NCBI RefSeq assembly: GCF_030410515.1
Contig: NZ_JAUHHD010000001.1
Location: 1 to 64,000 of the forward strand
From: Arthrobacter sp. YD4
GTDB lineage: Bacteria; Actinomycetota; Actinomycetes; Actinomycetales; Micrococcaceae
Length of the DNA stretch: 64,000 nt
Direction: 5' to 3'
Each line of letters starts with the position of its first letter. The stretch's first letter is position 1. A model generated the notes under the pieces. The model saw only the letters and a program-made list of their open reading frames with translations. It ran no database searches and was not told where the DNA came from. The translations under genes were made by a program, and so were the position numbers. Positions 53,620-63,050 of this stretch are shown here, piece after piece.

Positions 53620-55254
53620 CTACTTGGAAATTACGCCAAGCCGGGTCTTGAAGGATGCGTCGAGGGTCTTGTCGACGCCCTGGACGTCCTTGCCGGCAAC
53701 CATGAGCTGGGCGCCCTGGAGCAGCGGCAGGGAGGGCAGGTCCTTGGCGACGGCCGTCTGGGCGTCACCAAGGACCTTTTCGCGCTCACCCTTGTCAACG
53801 GTGGTGAGCTGCTTCTTGATCAGGTCCGTCACGGCCGGGTTCTCGTAGTGGTTCTTGAGGAAGTTGCCCGGGATGAAGAACGGGGTCAGGTAGTTGTCGG
53901 CGTCGGAGTAGTCCGGGAACCAGCCGAGCTGGTAGACGGGGTAGACGTCCTTGGTGCGGTCCTTGGAGTAGGTGACCCACTCGGTGGACTGCAGGTCGAC
54001 CTTGAAGAGGCCGGACTTCTCCAGCTGCTCCTTGATCATGGCGTACTCGTCGCCGGAGGACTTGCCGTAGTGGTCCGGGTTGTACTGCAGCTTCAGCGTG
54101 ACCGGGCCGGTGACGCCGGCGTCGCTGAAGGCCTGCTTGGCCTTGTCCAGGCTGGGCTTGCCGCTGCCGTCGCCGTACATGTCCTTCATCGGCTTGATGG
54201 CGCCGACGAAGCCGTCCGGAACGACGGAGTATGCGGGCAGGTAGGTGCCCTTGTAGACCTGGGTGGCGATCGCGTCGCGGTCGACAATGTCGGCCATGGC
54301 CTGACGGACGGCCAAGGCCTTCTTCGGGTCGGCCTCGGGGGTCTTGGCGCCGAAGGGCATGGTGTCGAAGTTGAAGACGATGTAGCGCAGCTCGCCGCCC
54401 GGGCCCTTGTGGACCTTGACCTTGGAGTCCTTCTCGAGGTCGGCGGCGTCGGTCGCGGTCAGGCTGCGGCCGGCGACGTCGATGTTGCCCTGCTGGACAT
54501 CGAGCTTGAGGTTGTTGGAGTCGGCGTAGTACTTGATGGTGGCGCTGTCGTTCGCCGGCTTGCCCAGGAGGCCCTTGTAGTCGGGGTTGGCCTTGAGGCT
54601 GATCAGTTCGTTCTTCTTGTAGCTCTCGATCGTGTACTGGCCGGCGAAGGGCTTGGCCTTGACGATGTCGTCGTCGCTCATCAGTTTGTCGGCCGGGAAG
54701 ACTTCTTCGTCCACGATCGGGCCGGCGTTGGCGGCGAGCACGCCCGGGAAGACCTGGTCGTTGCCTTCCTTGAGCTTGAAGACGACGGTGGTGTCGTCCT
54801 TGGCGGTGACCGAGTCCAGGTTGCCCAGCAGCGATGCGGGGCCGTTGTCATCGTTGATCTTCACGACGCGGTCGATCGAGAACTTCACGTCCGAGGAGGT
54901 CAGGGCGTGGCCGTTGGCGAACTTGAGCCCGGACTTGAGCTTGACGGTGTACTCGGTGGGGGTGGTGAAGGAGGCAGACTCGGCAATGTCCGGGCTGGAG
55001 TCGGCCGTGCCCGGCTTGGAGTTGAGCAGGAACGGGTAGATCTGGTTCATCACCATGAACGAACCGGCGTCGTAGGAGCCCGCCGGGTCGAGGGTGACCA
55101 CCTTGTCGGTGGTGCCGTACGTAATGGCGCCGCCGGAGGCCGAGCCACCGGAGGACGTTCCGCCGCCGGAGGGGCCGGTGCAGGCCGTCAATGCAAAGGC
55201 GGAAACCCCGGCCAGCGCGATGGCGCTCTGCAGGGCCTTTTTGTTCATTGCCAT
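53620..55254 (-). CDS. Oligopeptide-binding lipoprotein (SBP family 5)
   Basis: A 544-residue extracellular receptor. The signal peptide ends in the lipobox LTAC near residue 25, followed by a Gly/Ser linker and an SBP_bac_5 domain (about 45-540) with typical strands such as PTEYTVKLKSGLKFANGHAL and VVPDGFVGAIKPMK. It delivers peptides or related solutes to the permeases encoded downstream. ATG 55254 and ATG 55248 are both possible starts. The 215 bases upstream contain A/T-rich tracts and a TTGTG/CACAA inverted repeat, a likely promoter region. Confidence 0.92.
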   Translation of the reverse strand: MAMNKKALQSAIALAGVSAFALTACTGPSGGGTSSGGSASGGAITYGTTDKVVTLDPAGSYDAGSFMVMNQIYPFLLNSKPGTADSSPDIAESASFTTPTEYTVKLKSGLKFANGHALTSSDVKFSIDRVVKINDDNGPASLLGNLDSVTAKDDTTVVFKLKEGNDQVFPGVLAANAGPIVDEEVFPADKLMSDDDIVKAKPFAGQYTIESYKKNELISLKANPDYKGLLGKPANDSATIKYYADSNNLKLDVQQGNIDVAGRSLTATDAADLEKDSKVKVHKGPGGELRYIVFNFDTMPFGAKTPEADPKKALAVRQAMADIVDRDAIATQVYKGTYLPAYSVVPDGFVGAIKPMKDMYGDGSGKPSLDKAKQAFSDAGVTGPVTLKLQYNPDHYGKSSGDEYAMIKEQLEKSGLFKVDLQSTEWVTYSKDRTKDVYPVYQLGWFPDYSDADNYLTPFFIPGNFLKNHYENPAVTDLIKKQLTTVDKGEREKVLGDAQTAVAKDLPSLPLLQGAQLMVAGKDVQGVDKTLDASFKTRLGVISK

Positions 55255-55469
55255 CTGTGAACTTTCTGTTCGATGAGTGCTCGTGGGCCGCCGAAAAGCT
55301 CGACTCGGGGCGGCGCACGGTCCTGATTTTCTGATTCAACCAGAACACCGCAGGGTGTACCGCTAAATCTTGTGAGTTGAGACACAAAATTTACACCACG
55401 CGGGGCTTCTCATCGTTTCCTTCAGGTTTCTGGCCGGTTTCCGGCCCTCCGGAAGGAAGGCAGCAGCGG

Positions 55470-56594
55470 CTAGAGGGCCGCCCTCTGCAGGGAGCGGGCG
55501 GCGTCGATCGTCGCCTGCCCGAGGACCCGGCTGCCCTGGTAGAGCACCACGGTCTGGCCCGGGGCAACCCCGCGCAGCGGCTCGGCGAGGGTGACCACCA
55601 GCTCGCCGGAACCGGCGTCGTGCTCCATCCGGGCCGACGCGGGCACGGGGTCGCCGTGGGCGCGGACCTGGGCGTGGCAGTCGAAGTCGGCGCCGGTGGC
55701 GATCTCGGCGATCGGCAGGCCGGCCCAGGAGACCTTGATGCCGCGGATCTCGTCGATGGCCAGCAGCGCCTCGGGGCCCACCACCACCTTGTTCTCCTTC
55801 GGGCGGATCTCCAGGACGAAGCGGGGCTTGCCGTCGGCGGCGGGCGTGCCGAGCTTGAGGCCCCGCCGCTGGCCGACAGTGAATGCGTTCGCACCGGGGT
55901 GTTCGCCCACCTTGGCGCCGGTCTCATCCACGATGTCGCCGCCGGTCATCTCGATCTTCTCGGCGAGCCAGCCGGCGGTGTCGCCGTCGGGGATGAAGCA
56001 GATGTCGTGGCTGTCGGGCTTGTTCGCCACGGACAGGCCGCGGCGTTCGGCCTCGGCGCGGACCTCGGCCTTGGAGGGGGTGTCCGCGAGCGGGAACATC
56101 GAATGCTTGAGCTGTTCGTGGGTGAGCACGCCCAGGACGTAGCTCTGGTCCTTGGCCCAGTCAGCGGCACGGTGCAGCTCGGGGTTGCCATCGGCGTCGG
56201 TGATGACCTTGGCGTAGTGGCCGGTGCAGACGGCGTCGAAGCCGAGGGCGATCGCCTTCTCCAGCAGCGCCGCGAACTTGATCCGCTCGTTGCAGCGCAT
56301 GCACGGGTTGGGCGTGCGGCCGGCGGCGTATTCGTCGATGAAGTCCTGGACCACGTCCTCCTTGAACCGCTCGGAGAAGTCCCAGACGTAGTACGGGATG
56401 CCCAGCACGTCGCAGGCCCGCCACGCGTCACGGGAGTCCTCGATGGTGCAGCAGCCGCGGCTGCCGGTGCGCAGCGTTCCCGGCATGCGGGAGAGCGCCA
56501 GGTGGACCCCGACGACGTCGTGCCCGGCTTCGACGGCGCGGGCTGCTGCGACGGCCGAATCGACGCCGCCGCTCATGGCTGCAAGAACTCGCAT
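55470..56594 (-). CDS. mnmA: tRNA-specific 2-thiouridylase MnmA
   Basis: A 374-residue enzyme adding sulfur to U34 of tRNA-Lys, Glu and Gln. The PP-loop [20 protein letters not shown] adenylates the uridine, [13 protein letters not shown] holds the first catalytic cysteine and [10 protein letters not shown] the second. The C-terminal barrel follows ([11 protein letters not shown]). Persulfide comes from a cysteine desulfurase, encoded upstream on the same strand. The gap between them contains a terminator. Confidence 0.95.
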   Translation of the reverse strand: MRVLAAMSGGVDSAVAAARAVEAGHDVVGVHLALSRMPGTLRTGSRGCCTIEDSRDAWRACDVLGIPYYVWDFSERFKEDVVQDFIDEYAAGRTPNPCMRCNERIKFAALLEKAIALGFDAVCTGHYAKVITDADGNPELHRAADWAKDQSYVLGVLTHEQLKHSMFPLADTPSKAEVRAEAERRGLSVANKPDSHDICFIPDGDTAGWLAEKIEMTGGDIVDETGAKVGEHPGANAFTVGQRRGLKLGTPAADGKPRFVLEIRPKENKVVVGPEALLAIDEIRGIKVSWAGLPIAEIATGADFDCHAQVRAHGDPVPASARMEHDAGSGELVVTLAEPLRGVAPGQTVVLYQGSRVLGQATIDAARSLQRAAL

Positions 56595-56680
56595 ACTGGC
56601 TTTCTCTGGGGAGTGGGAGAAGGGCGCCGGAATAACACACCGCCCAGCCCCGATTCTACCGCCGCGCCGGAGGCTGCCCC

Positions 56681-56716
56681 AAAAACCGCCCCGGGCCGCC
56701 GTCGGCGGCGGCCCGG
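56681..56716 (-). terminator. Intrinsic terminator after the cysteine desulfurase gene
   Basis: A 10-bp stem (56691-56700 with 56707-56716) and a six-base loop, followed on the minus strand by GGCGG and five T residues (56681-56685). It should limit read-through from the desulfurase gene into mnmA. Confidence 0.7.
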
Positions 56717-56737
56717 CCGGCGGCGCCGTCGGGAGGC

Positions 56738-57964
56738 CTAGCCCAGGGCGTTGCGGCGGGCCACGGTGCCCGCGGTCTGGATGCTGGATTCGTGCCCAGC
56801 CATGCCGGCCTGCCGGGCCCGGGCGTACGCGCCGGGCAGCGCGGCCAGCAGCGCGTCGACGTCGGCGTCGGTGGAGGCGTGGCCCAGGCTGAAGCGCTGC
56901 GCGCCGCGGGCGGTGTCCTCGTCCAGCCCCATGGCCAGCAGCACGTGGGAGGGACGCGGGACCCCGGCGGTGCAGGCGGAGCCGGTGGAGGACTCCACCC
57001 CGGCGAGGTCCAGGAGGAACAGCAGCGAGTCGCCCTCGCAGCCGGGGAAGGTGAAGTGGGCGTTGCCGGGCAACCGGCCCTCCCCCGGGGCGCCGCGCAG
57101 CACCGCCTCCGGCACGGCGGCGCGGACGCCGTCGATCAGCCGGTCCCGGAGCGCCGTGATCCGGGCGGTCTCCTCCCCCAGCCGGGCCGTGGCCGCCTCC
57201 GCGGCGGCGGCGAAGGCCGCGATCGAGGCCGTGTCCAGCGTGCCGGAGCGCACGTCACGCTCCTGCCCGCCGCCGTGCTGGACCGGGGTGAGGGTGACGG
57301 CGCGGCCCAGGACCAGGGCCCCGACCCCCACCGGGCCGCCGATCTTGTGGCCGGAGATGGACATGGCGTCCAGGCCGCTGGCGCGGAAGTCCACCGGCAG
57401 GGATCCGAAGGCCTGCACGGCGTCCGAGTGGACGGGGACGCCGGCGGCGTGGGCCAGCCGCACGGCCTCGGCTACGGGCTGGATGCTGCCGACCTCGTTG
57501 TTGGCCCACATGAGCGTGAGCAGGGCGATCGACTCCGGGTCACGCTCAAGTTCGGCCGCGAGCGCGGCCAGGTCCAGCACGCCGTCGGAGTCCACGGGCA
57601 GCCAGGCCACCTCGGCGCCCTCGTGCCGTTCCAGCCACTCGACGGTGTCCAGCACGGCGTGGTGTTCAATCGTGGAGCACAGGATCCGGGTACGGCGGGA
57701 ATCCTGGGCTCGGCGGGCCCAGTAGAGACCCTTGACGGCCAGGTTGTCCGCTTCCGTGCCGCCCGAGGTGAAGATGATCTCGGAGGGGTGCGCCCCGGCG
57801 GCCGCGGCGAGCGCCTCGCGGGCGTCCTCGACGGCGCGGCGGGCCCGGCGGCCGGAGCCGTGCAACGAGGATGGGTTGCCGGTGCGGGCAAGCTCCCGGG
57901 TCAGGGCGGCGAGCGCCTCCGCGGCGAGCGGGGTGGTGGCGGCATGGTCGAGGTAGGCAGGCAC
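56738..57964 (-). CDS. iscS: Cysteine desulfurase (NifS/IscS class I-like)
   Basis: A 408-residue PLP enzyme that takes sulfur from cysteine. [10 protein letters not shown] at the start, the EH(H) region [10 protein letters not shown], the PLP lysine in [16 protein letters not shown] and the active cysteine in [20 protein letters not shown] are all present. As in mycobacteria, it is next to mnmA and probably supplies sulfur for tRNA thiolation and Fe-S clusters; a SUF operon may exist elsewhere. The C-terminus ends in a short extra tail. It is divergent from the EamA gene with 127 bases between. Confidence 0.92.
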   Translation of the reverse strand: MPAYLDHAATTPLAAEALAALTRELARTGNPSSLHGSGRRARRAVEDAREALAAAAGAHPSEIIFTSGGTEADNLAVKGLYWARRAQDSRRTRILCSTIEHHAVLDTVEWLERHEGAEVAWLPVDSDGVLDLAALAAELERDPESIALLTLMWANNEVGSIQPVAEAVRLAHAAGVPVHSDAVQAFGSLPVDFRASGLDAMSISGHKIGGPVGVGALVLGRAVTLTPVQHGGGQERDVRSGTLDTASIAAFAAAAEAATARLGEETARITALRDRLIDGVRAAVPEAVLRGAPGEGRLPGNAHFTFPGCEGDSLLFLLDLAGVESSTGSACTAGVPRPSHVLLAMGLDEDTARGAQRFSLGHASTDADVDALLAALPGAYARARQAGMAGHESSIQTAGTVARRNALG

Positions 57965-58091
57965 CCTCCAATTCTACCGGCGGCCTGTCCCGCCGTCGGT
58001 GGCCGCCCGCGGGGCCGCTACTGAATCCACTGCGGAACGACGTCGAAACGGTTGCCGGTCCGGTCCCGGCGCGCTGGTGTACATTCGAGCG

Positions 58092-59099
58092 GTGAAAGCG
58101 CCCCTGTACCTGGTCCTGGCCACCCTGTTCTGGTCCGGAAACTTCGTCGTCGGGCAGGCCGCCGTGGCGTCCATGTCGCCGCTGGACCTGACCTTCTGGC
58201 GCTGGACCCTGGCCGCGCTGCCGCTTTTGGCATTGGCCCACGTCGTGGAGAAGCCGGACTGGCGCGCGGTGCTGCGCCGCTGGCCGGTGCTGCTCCTGCT
58301 CAGCGCGTTGGGGATGAGCTGCTACACCCTCCTGCTGTACGGGGCACTGGCCTTCACCTCCGCGGTGAACGCCTCCCTCATCACCGCGGCGAACCCGGCC
58401 CTGATCGTGGTGCTGGCGGTGCTGTTCCTGGGCGAGCGCACCACCCGGCTGGGCTGGCTGGGCATCGGCCTGGGGCTGCTGGGGGTGCTGCTGGTCCTGA
58501 CCCAGGGCCGGCTGGAGCGGATCCTGAGCCTGTCCATCAACACCGGTGAGCTGCTGATGATCGGCGCGATCGTGGTCTGGGGCTGCTACACGATCATCGC
58601 CCGCCGGCTGGCGCTGCCGCCGATCGCCGCCACGGCGGTGCAGGTGGCCATGGCCTCCGTGACCCTGGCCCCGCTGGCGCTGGCCTTCCACGCCCGGCTG
58701 CCGGACACCCCGGCCGAGGCCTGGTCGCTGGCCTACATCGCCGTGTTCCCCTCACTCGGCGCCTACCTGTTCTGGAACCTTGCCCTGCGGACCACCCCGC
58801 CCGGGACGGCCGGGAACTACCTGAACCTGATGGTGGTGTTCACCGCCGCGATCACCGTGGCGCTGGGCACGGCGCTGACGGTGGTGCAGATCCTCGGCGG
58901 GATCCTGGTCATCGCCGGGGTGCTGCTGACCGGGCTAAGGGGCCAGCCCCGGGCCCTGCCGCTCACAGCGGCCCCGGCTACGGCCTCTTCGGCGTCCCCC
59001 GCCCGTCAGGACGACGGCGGCAGCACGGCCAGGCGCGCGGCGACGTCGGCGCGGGCCGCGGCCAGCGAGCCCCGGTCCGGGCACGCCACGGACACGTAG
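58092..59099 (+). CDS. EamA family (DMT) transporter
   Basis: A 335-residue membrane protein with ten helices in two EamA repeats, starting VKAPLYLVLATLFWSGNFVV and ending near VLLTGLRGQ. The substrate is unknown. The last 45 or so residues are a low-complexity tail (SSASPARQDDGG) lying antisense to the lipoprotein gene. GTG 58092 matches the family's start. A TACATT hexamer (58080-58085) seven bases upstream could be a -10 for a leaderless message. Confidence 0.85.
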   Translation: MKAPLYLVLATLFWSGNFVVGQAAVASMSPLDLTFWRWTLAALPLLALAHVVEKPDWRAVLRRWPVLLLLSALGMSCYTLLLYGALAFTSAVNASLITAANPALIVVLAVLFLGERTTRLGWLGIGLGLLGVLLVLTQGRLERILSLSINTGELLMIGAIVVWGCYTIIARRLALPPIAATAVQVAMASVTLAPLALAFHARLPDTPAEAWSLAYIAVFPSLGAYLFWNLALRTTPPGTAGNYLNLMVVFTAAITVALGTALTVVQILGGILVIAGVLLTGLRGQPRALPLTAAPATASSASPARQDDGGSTARRAATSARAAASEPRSGHATDT

Positions 59100-59692
59100 A
59101 CCGACGAGCCTGCCTTCGCGAACATCCGGGCGTAGCTGACGGCCGCCCGCGTGCCGGCCGCGCCGCCGTCGTAGACCAGTACCTCCACGCGGGGGCCGGG
59201 CTTGTCCGCGTCGCCGCCCCAGCGAAGGGTGTCGGTGGCGAGGTAGCCGGGCAGGATGCTGGGGTCCAGGTAGTGGAACAGAGCCTCCGTGGAGGCCTTG
59301 TCGTTTCCGGGAACCGCCAGCGGCCCCTGGTTGGTGCTCACCCGGGCCGCCGCCTGGCAGCCGTCGGCCTTCTTGTAGATGCTGGCCCCGGCCGTGCCCT
59401 GCCCCCCGGCGGACCAGCCCGGGGCGTCCTTGAGCCCGTCGGAGAGTTGGACGGGGACCCCGGCGGCGAGGCTTTCCCCCGCACTGAACGGCAGGTCGCG
59501 GGCGGCGACGGCGTCCGCGTCGTGGCCCGGGGTGACGGTAGGGGTGGCGGGGGCCGGCACGCCGGTGGAGGTGGCGGGCGCCGGGGCGGCCGGGTCGGGC
59601 ACGCCGACGCTGCATCCGGACACGGCCAGCAGCAGGACCCCAAGTAAGGGCAGGGCCGCGGCCGGGGCGCGGCGGAACGAGGAGACGGGCAT
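59006..59692 (-). CDS. Putative lipoprotein, unknown function
   Basis: A 228-residue secreted protein with a signal peptide ending in the lipobox AVSGC (near residue 27) and a Pro/Ala/Thr-rich linker of about 40 residues, then a compact domain (about 70-225) with two cysteines (DGCQAA and VACPDRG). I do not recognise the domain. Its last 94 bases overlap the EamA gene tail to tail. It begins seven bases from the stop of the lipid kinase gene and is probably co-transcribed with it. Confidence 0.7.
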   Translation of the reverse strand: MPVSSFRRAPAAALPLLGVLLLAVSGCSVGVPDPAAPAPATSTGVPAPATPTVTPGHDADAVAARDLPFSAGESLAAGVPVQLSDGLKDAPGWSAGGQGTAGASIYKKADGCQAAARVSTNQGPLAVPGNDKASTEALFHYLDPSILPGYLATDTLRWGGDADKPGPRVEVLVYDGGAAGTRAAVSYARMFAKAGSSVYVSVACPDRGSLAAARADVAARLAVLPPSS

Positions 59693-59699
59693 TGGACTC

Positions 59700-60644
59700 C
59701 TAGGCCAGCACCCGGAGGGCCCCGGGCACCACGTCGATGGTCAGGGGCAGCGGTCCCAGCCGCTCACCGTCCGCGTAGGCGACGACGCCGTCGGCCTCCA
59801 GCACCACCCGGCGCACCCGGCGCAGTTCCACGGCGGGGTGGCCGACGTGCCGGCCGGTGAAGACCTTCGGGAAGACGGCCAGGAGTGCGGCGCGGGAGAG
59901 CGGGTGCACCACGAACAGGTCCAGGAGGCCGTCCTCCAGGCTCGCCTCCGGAGCGATCGCCATGCCGCCGCCCATGGAGCGGCCGTTGGCGACCGAGACC
60001 AGCATGGCGCCCTGCCGGCGGCGCTCGCCGTCGATGGTCAGGGTGTAGTCGATGGCGGTGAATCCGGCCAGTTCGCGGAGCATGGCCAGGTTGTAGCGGG
60101 ACTGGCCCCGCGGCCAGCGCCAGCCGTTGGCGCGTTCGTTGACGGCCGCGTCGAAGCCCGCGGAGAGGACGCCGGCGAACCAGTGCGTCCGGCCGGCAGA
60201 CACCGCGCGGCCGGCGTCGATCCGCCGTCCGCCGGAGCCGAGGGCCTCGAGGACGCGCTCCACCGCGGCAGGAATGTCATGCCGCGGCAGCTCCAGCATC
60301 CGGGCCAGGTCGTTGCCCGTGCCGGTGGGGATGATGCCCAGCGGGGTCCCGGCGGCGGTCCCTGCGCCGGCCGAGGGGGCGCCGCCGTCGGCCCAGGCGA
60401 CGGCGGGCACGGCGGCGAGCGCATTGACGCCCAGGTGGACCATGCCGTCGCCGCCGACCACCACCAGGGCGTCCACTCCGCCAGCGACGGCGTCGGCCAC
60501 CCGCGCGGCGAGGGCGGCATAGCTGTCCTCGCAGAGCAGCTCCACCTCCGCGCCGGCAGCCCGGAAACACTCCGCCGCCGCTCCGCCGGCGTGCCGGCCG
60601 CGGCCGAACGAGGCGCGGGGGTTCACGGCGAGGGCGATCTTCAT
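59700..60644 (-). CDS. Diacylglycerol kinase family lipid kinase
   Basis: A 314-residue DAGK-catalytic-domain enzyme, with ALAVNPRASFGRGRH near the start, the ATP motif VVGGDGMVHLGVNAL and IIPTGTGNDLARMLELP. It phosphorylates a lipid, probably diacylglycerol or a related alcohol, on the inner membrane face. ATG 60644 is the conserved start; the open frame continues upstream without family similarity. The gene is divergent from the J-domain gene. Confidence 0.9.
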   Translation of the reverse strand: MKIALAVNPRASFGRGRHAGGAAAECFRAAGAEVELLCEDSYAALAARVADAVAGGVDALVVVGGDGMVHLGVNALAAVPAVAWADGGAPSAGAGTAAGTPLGIIPTGTGNDLARMLELPRHDIPAAVERVLEALGSGGRRIDAGRAVSAGRTHWFAGVLSAGFDAAVNERANGWRWPRGQSRYNLAMLRELAGFTAIDYTLTIDGERRRQGAMLVSVANGRSMGGGMAIAPEASLEDGLLDLFVVHPLSRAALLAVFPKVFTGRHVGHPAVELRRVRRVVLEADGVVAYADGERLGPLPLTIDVVPGALRVLA

Positions 60645-60770
60645 GGCCTGAATTATGCCAGCCGCCGGGGAACCTTCCACGGCTCCGCGCTCGTTGTTCC
60701 CCTCAAGCCGGTTAAACTGGCGACGCCGGAGCCGCCGGCGGGAAGTCCCCTCGAGGCAAAGGAACGGTGC

Positions 60771-61742
60771 GTGACGCAGGGCAGCAGTTCGCATTACCAG
60801 GTCCTTCGGATTCCGGTCACGGCGACGGAGAAGGACATCAAGGTGGCGTACCGGAAGGCCGCACGCACCGCCCACCCTGACCACGGCGGGGACCCGGCCA
60901 CGTTCCGTCGCGTCACCCTGGCCTACGAGACCCTCATCGACGCCCGTCGCCGGGCCGACTACGACCGTTCCTACGGCAGCGGGACCTCGGCCGCCAGCCG
61001 GATTCCCCCGGAGGACGAGGGCGCGCACTTCGACGCCCCGGCCGCCGGCAGCCGCGCCTCGGCCCACGTGCGCCGGCCCAACACACCGCGCAGCACCGCC
61101 GCGGACGCACCCGTGTACGTCCCCTCCTTCGAGGAGTTGGCGGCGGACGGCGAGGTGCCGCTGATCCCGCCGTCGACGGCGCGCCAGCAGGTCCACGGGA
61201 TGCCCCGCCGCCGGGGCATCTTCGGTGCCGAGGCCCGGATCCAGCGCGAACTGCGGACGGTGCAGCTGCTCTCCCGGCAGGTCCTCCCCGGCATCCCGGC
61301 CGCCCGGCTGATCAACGGGCTGCAGTCCCCGGCGGACAACAGCCACATCGATCACGTGCTGCTCTCCGGTTACCGGATGGCGATCATCGGCTCCATGCTG
61401 CTGCCCCCGGGCGCGTACGCTTGGGACGGACGCACCCTGAACCACGGCGGCCGCTCGGTCGCCCCGCCGCAACTGGCCCACGTGGTCCGTCGGATGCAGG
61501 ACATCTTCCCCGAACTCAACGTCACCGGCTGGACCGTGGTGCACAGCACCGACGGCAACCTGCACGAGCCCGTGATTGACCGGCCCGGACGCCGGCGGGG
61601 CGGGGAGGACGCCTTGGAGACCGTCCAGGTGGTCAATGCCGCCGGCCTGGCCCGGGGACTGAAACAGTTCCTCGGCTCAGGTCCTGCCCCCAACACGGTC
61701 CTGGTGCCGGTCCTGGCCCGGCTGCTGCGCGGGATGCACTAG
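60771..61742 (+). CDS. J-domain protein with NERD-like C-terminal region
   Basis: A 323-residue protein. Residues 8-66 form a J-domain with the HPD motif at 35-37 (TAHPDHGGD), so it should stimulate a DnaK. A linker of about 85 residues follows. Residues 150-222 (GIFGAEARIQRELRTVQLLS then SHIDHVLLSGYRMAIIG) resemble a NERD nuclease-related domain, but the place of the usual D-x-K-type catalytic residues reads IIGS. GTG 60771 follows AAAGGAA. There is no DnaJ zinc-finger or C-terminal substrate domain. Confidence 0.75.
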   Translation: MTQGSSSHYQVLRIPVTATEKDIKVAYRKAARTAHPDHGGDPATFRRVTLAYETLIDARRRADYDRSYGSGTSAASRIPPEDEGAHFDAPAAGSRASAHVRRPNTPRSTAADAPVYVPSFEELAADGEVPLIPPSTARQQVHGMPRRRGIFGAEARIQRELRTVQLLSRQVLPGIPAARLINGLQSPADNSHIDHVLLSGYRMAIIGSMLLPPGAYAWDGRTLNHGGRSVAPPQLAHVVRRMQDIFPELNVTGWTVVHSTDGNLHEPVIDRPGRRRGGEDALETVQVVNAAGLARGLKQFLGSGPAPNTVLVPVLARLLRGMH

Positions 61743-61771
61743 CCGCCGGGGCCGCTGGCTAGGATGGGAAC

Positions 61772-62239
61772 GTGTTCCGCATCCTCTTCGACAGCCCCGA
61801 AATTCCGGGTAATACCGGCAACGCCATCCGCCTCGCGGCCATCACCGGGGCGCAGCTGCACCTGGTGGAGCCGCTGGGTTTCGACTTCTCCGACGCCAAG
61901 CTTCGGCGCGCGGGCCTGGACTACCACGACCTCGCCGTCGTGACCGTGCACCCGGACCTGGCCACGGCGTGGGAGGCCCTCCAACCGGAACGGGTCTTCG
62001 CCTTCACCTCCGACGGCGACACCTCCTACACCGACGTCGCCTACCGCCCGGGGGACGTGCTGATGTTCGGCAGGGAATCCGTGGGCCTGTCCGAGGAGGC
62101 CAAGCACGACCCGCACGTCACCGCACGGGTCCGGCTACCCATGCTTCCGGCGCTTCGTTCGCTGAACCTGGCCAATGCCGCCTCGATCGCCGTCTACGAG
62201 GCGTGGCGGCAGAATGGTTTCGCCGGCGCCAAGCTCTGA
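61772..62239 (+). CDS. trmL: tRNA (cytidine/uridine-34-2'-O)-methyltransferase TrmL
   Basis: A 155-residue SPOUT enzyme methylating the wobble ribose of tRNA-Leu. It carries the SpoU motifs IPGNTGNAIRLAAITG-like at the start, LMFGRESVGLSEEA and LPMLPALRSLNLANAASIAV. Its compact length matches TrmL rather than larger SpoU members. GTG 61772 follows AGGATGGGA. It is 29 bases after the J-domain gene and on the same strand, so probably co-transcribed. The SigK-type promoter lies 21 bases past its stop. Confidence 0.93.
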   Translation: MFRILFDSPEIPGNTGNAIRLAAITGAQLHLVEPLGFDFSDAKLRRAGLDYHDLAVVTVHPDLATAWEALQPERVFAFTSDGDTSYTDVAYRPGDVLMFGRESVGLSEEAKHDPHVTARVRLPMLPALRSLNLANAASIAVYEAWRQNGFAGAKL

Positions 62240-62260
62240 ACGGCCCCGTTTAAGTCCCTC

Positions 62261-62287
62261 CCATCCAACTCCGGCGCGGCGCCGAAT
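62261..62287 (+). promoter_or_regulatory. SigK-type promoter upstream of sigK
   Basis: CCATCC (62261-62266) and CCGAAT (62282-62287) are separated by 15 bases. These match the -35 and -10 described for mycobacterial SigK promoters, so sigK may activate itself. A strong ribosome site (GAGGAG) at about 62326-62331 follows. Confidence 0.65.
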
Positions 62288-62432
62288 CCTTCATGGACAC
62301 CACATACGCCAGCCAAGGAAAGGAGCGAGGAGCGGCCCGTGAGCACACTCCAGGTACACAGGTCCGGCGGATCGCACCGAACGGGGCACCCCCTGCGGGC
62401 CCGGCCTGACCTCCGCGCGGGCGGCGGCGGCC

Positions 62433-62438
62433 TATGCT
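62433..62438 (+). promoter_or_regulatory. Candidate second -10 before the sigK core start
   Basis: TATGCT lies seven to nine bases before GTG 62444/ATG 62447, the spacing of a leaderless housekeeping promoter. No good -35 is seen. Confidence 0.25.
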
Positions 62439-62446
62439 TGAAGGTG

Positions 62447-63049
62447 ATGGAAACTCCGAACGCCCCGAACCGCGAGGCCGCTCCCCCGTCGAGCCCCGCC
62501 GATGTGAACCACCGGCTCGGTGTGCTGCTCGAACAGATCGCCGGCGGCAGCCAGACCGCCTTTGCCGAGTTCTATGAGCTCACCTCCCGCCGTGTCTTCG
62601 GCATGGCCCGCAGGGTCCTGATCGATCCCGAGCTGAGCGAGGACACCACCCAGGAGGTCTTCCTCCAGGTCTGGCAGAACGCGGCAAAGTTCGACTCCGC
62701 CGCCGGCAGCCCGCTGGCCTGGCTGATGACCATCTCGCACCGGCGCGCCGTGGACAAGGTCCGCTCGACCCAGTCCGCCAGCGACCGGGAGGCCCGCTAC
62801 GGTGCCAGCAGCCAGGACATCGACCACGACTCCGTGTCCGACGAGGTCGGCGGCCGGCTCGAGGCCGAGGCGGTGGTCCGGTGCCTGGAAACGCTGACGG
62901 ATACGCAGCAGGAATCCGTCAGGCTCGCCTACTACGGCGGGCTTACCTATCGTGAGGTGGCGGAGAAATTGAACGCCGCCGTGCCCACCATCAAGTCCCG
63001 CATCCGCGACGGCCTGATCCGACTGAAGAACTGCCTGGGGGTGAGTTGA
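62447..63049 (+). CDS. sigK: ECF sigma factor SigK
   Basis: A 200-residue ECF sigma factor with region 2 (RRVFGMARRVLIDPELSEDT, TTQEVFLQVWQNAAKFD) and region 4 (LTDTQQESVRLAYYGGLTY, REVAEKLNAAVPTIKSRIRD). It is very close to mycobacterial SigK. I give ATG 62447 because it already includes the family's N-terminus. An in-frame GTG at 62339 has a better ribosome site (GAGGAG) and would add 36 residues lacking sigma-like features; both forms could exist. It is followed at once by its anti-sigma factor. Confidence 0.92.
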   Translation: METPNAPNREAAPPSSPADVNHRLGVLLEQIAGGSQTAFAEFYELTSRRVFGMARRVLIDPELSEDTTQEVFLQVWQNAAKFDSAAGSPLAWLMTISHRRAVDKVRSTQSASDREARYGASSQDIDHDSVSDEVGGRLEAEAVVRCLETLTDTQQESVRLAYYGGLTYREVAEKLNAAVPTIKSRIRDGLIRLKNCLGVS

Positions 63050-63050
63050 G

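Noticed and set aside
55432..55446. GGCCGG-TTT-CCGGCC as terminator of mnmA
   Set aside because: The stem is only 6 bp with no T-tract on the minus strand, so it was not listed as a feature.
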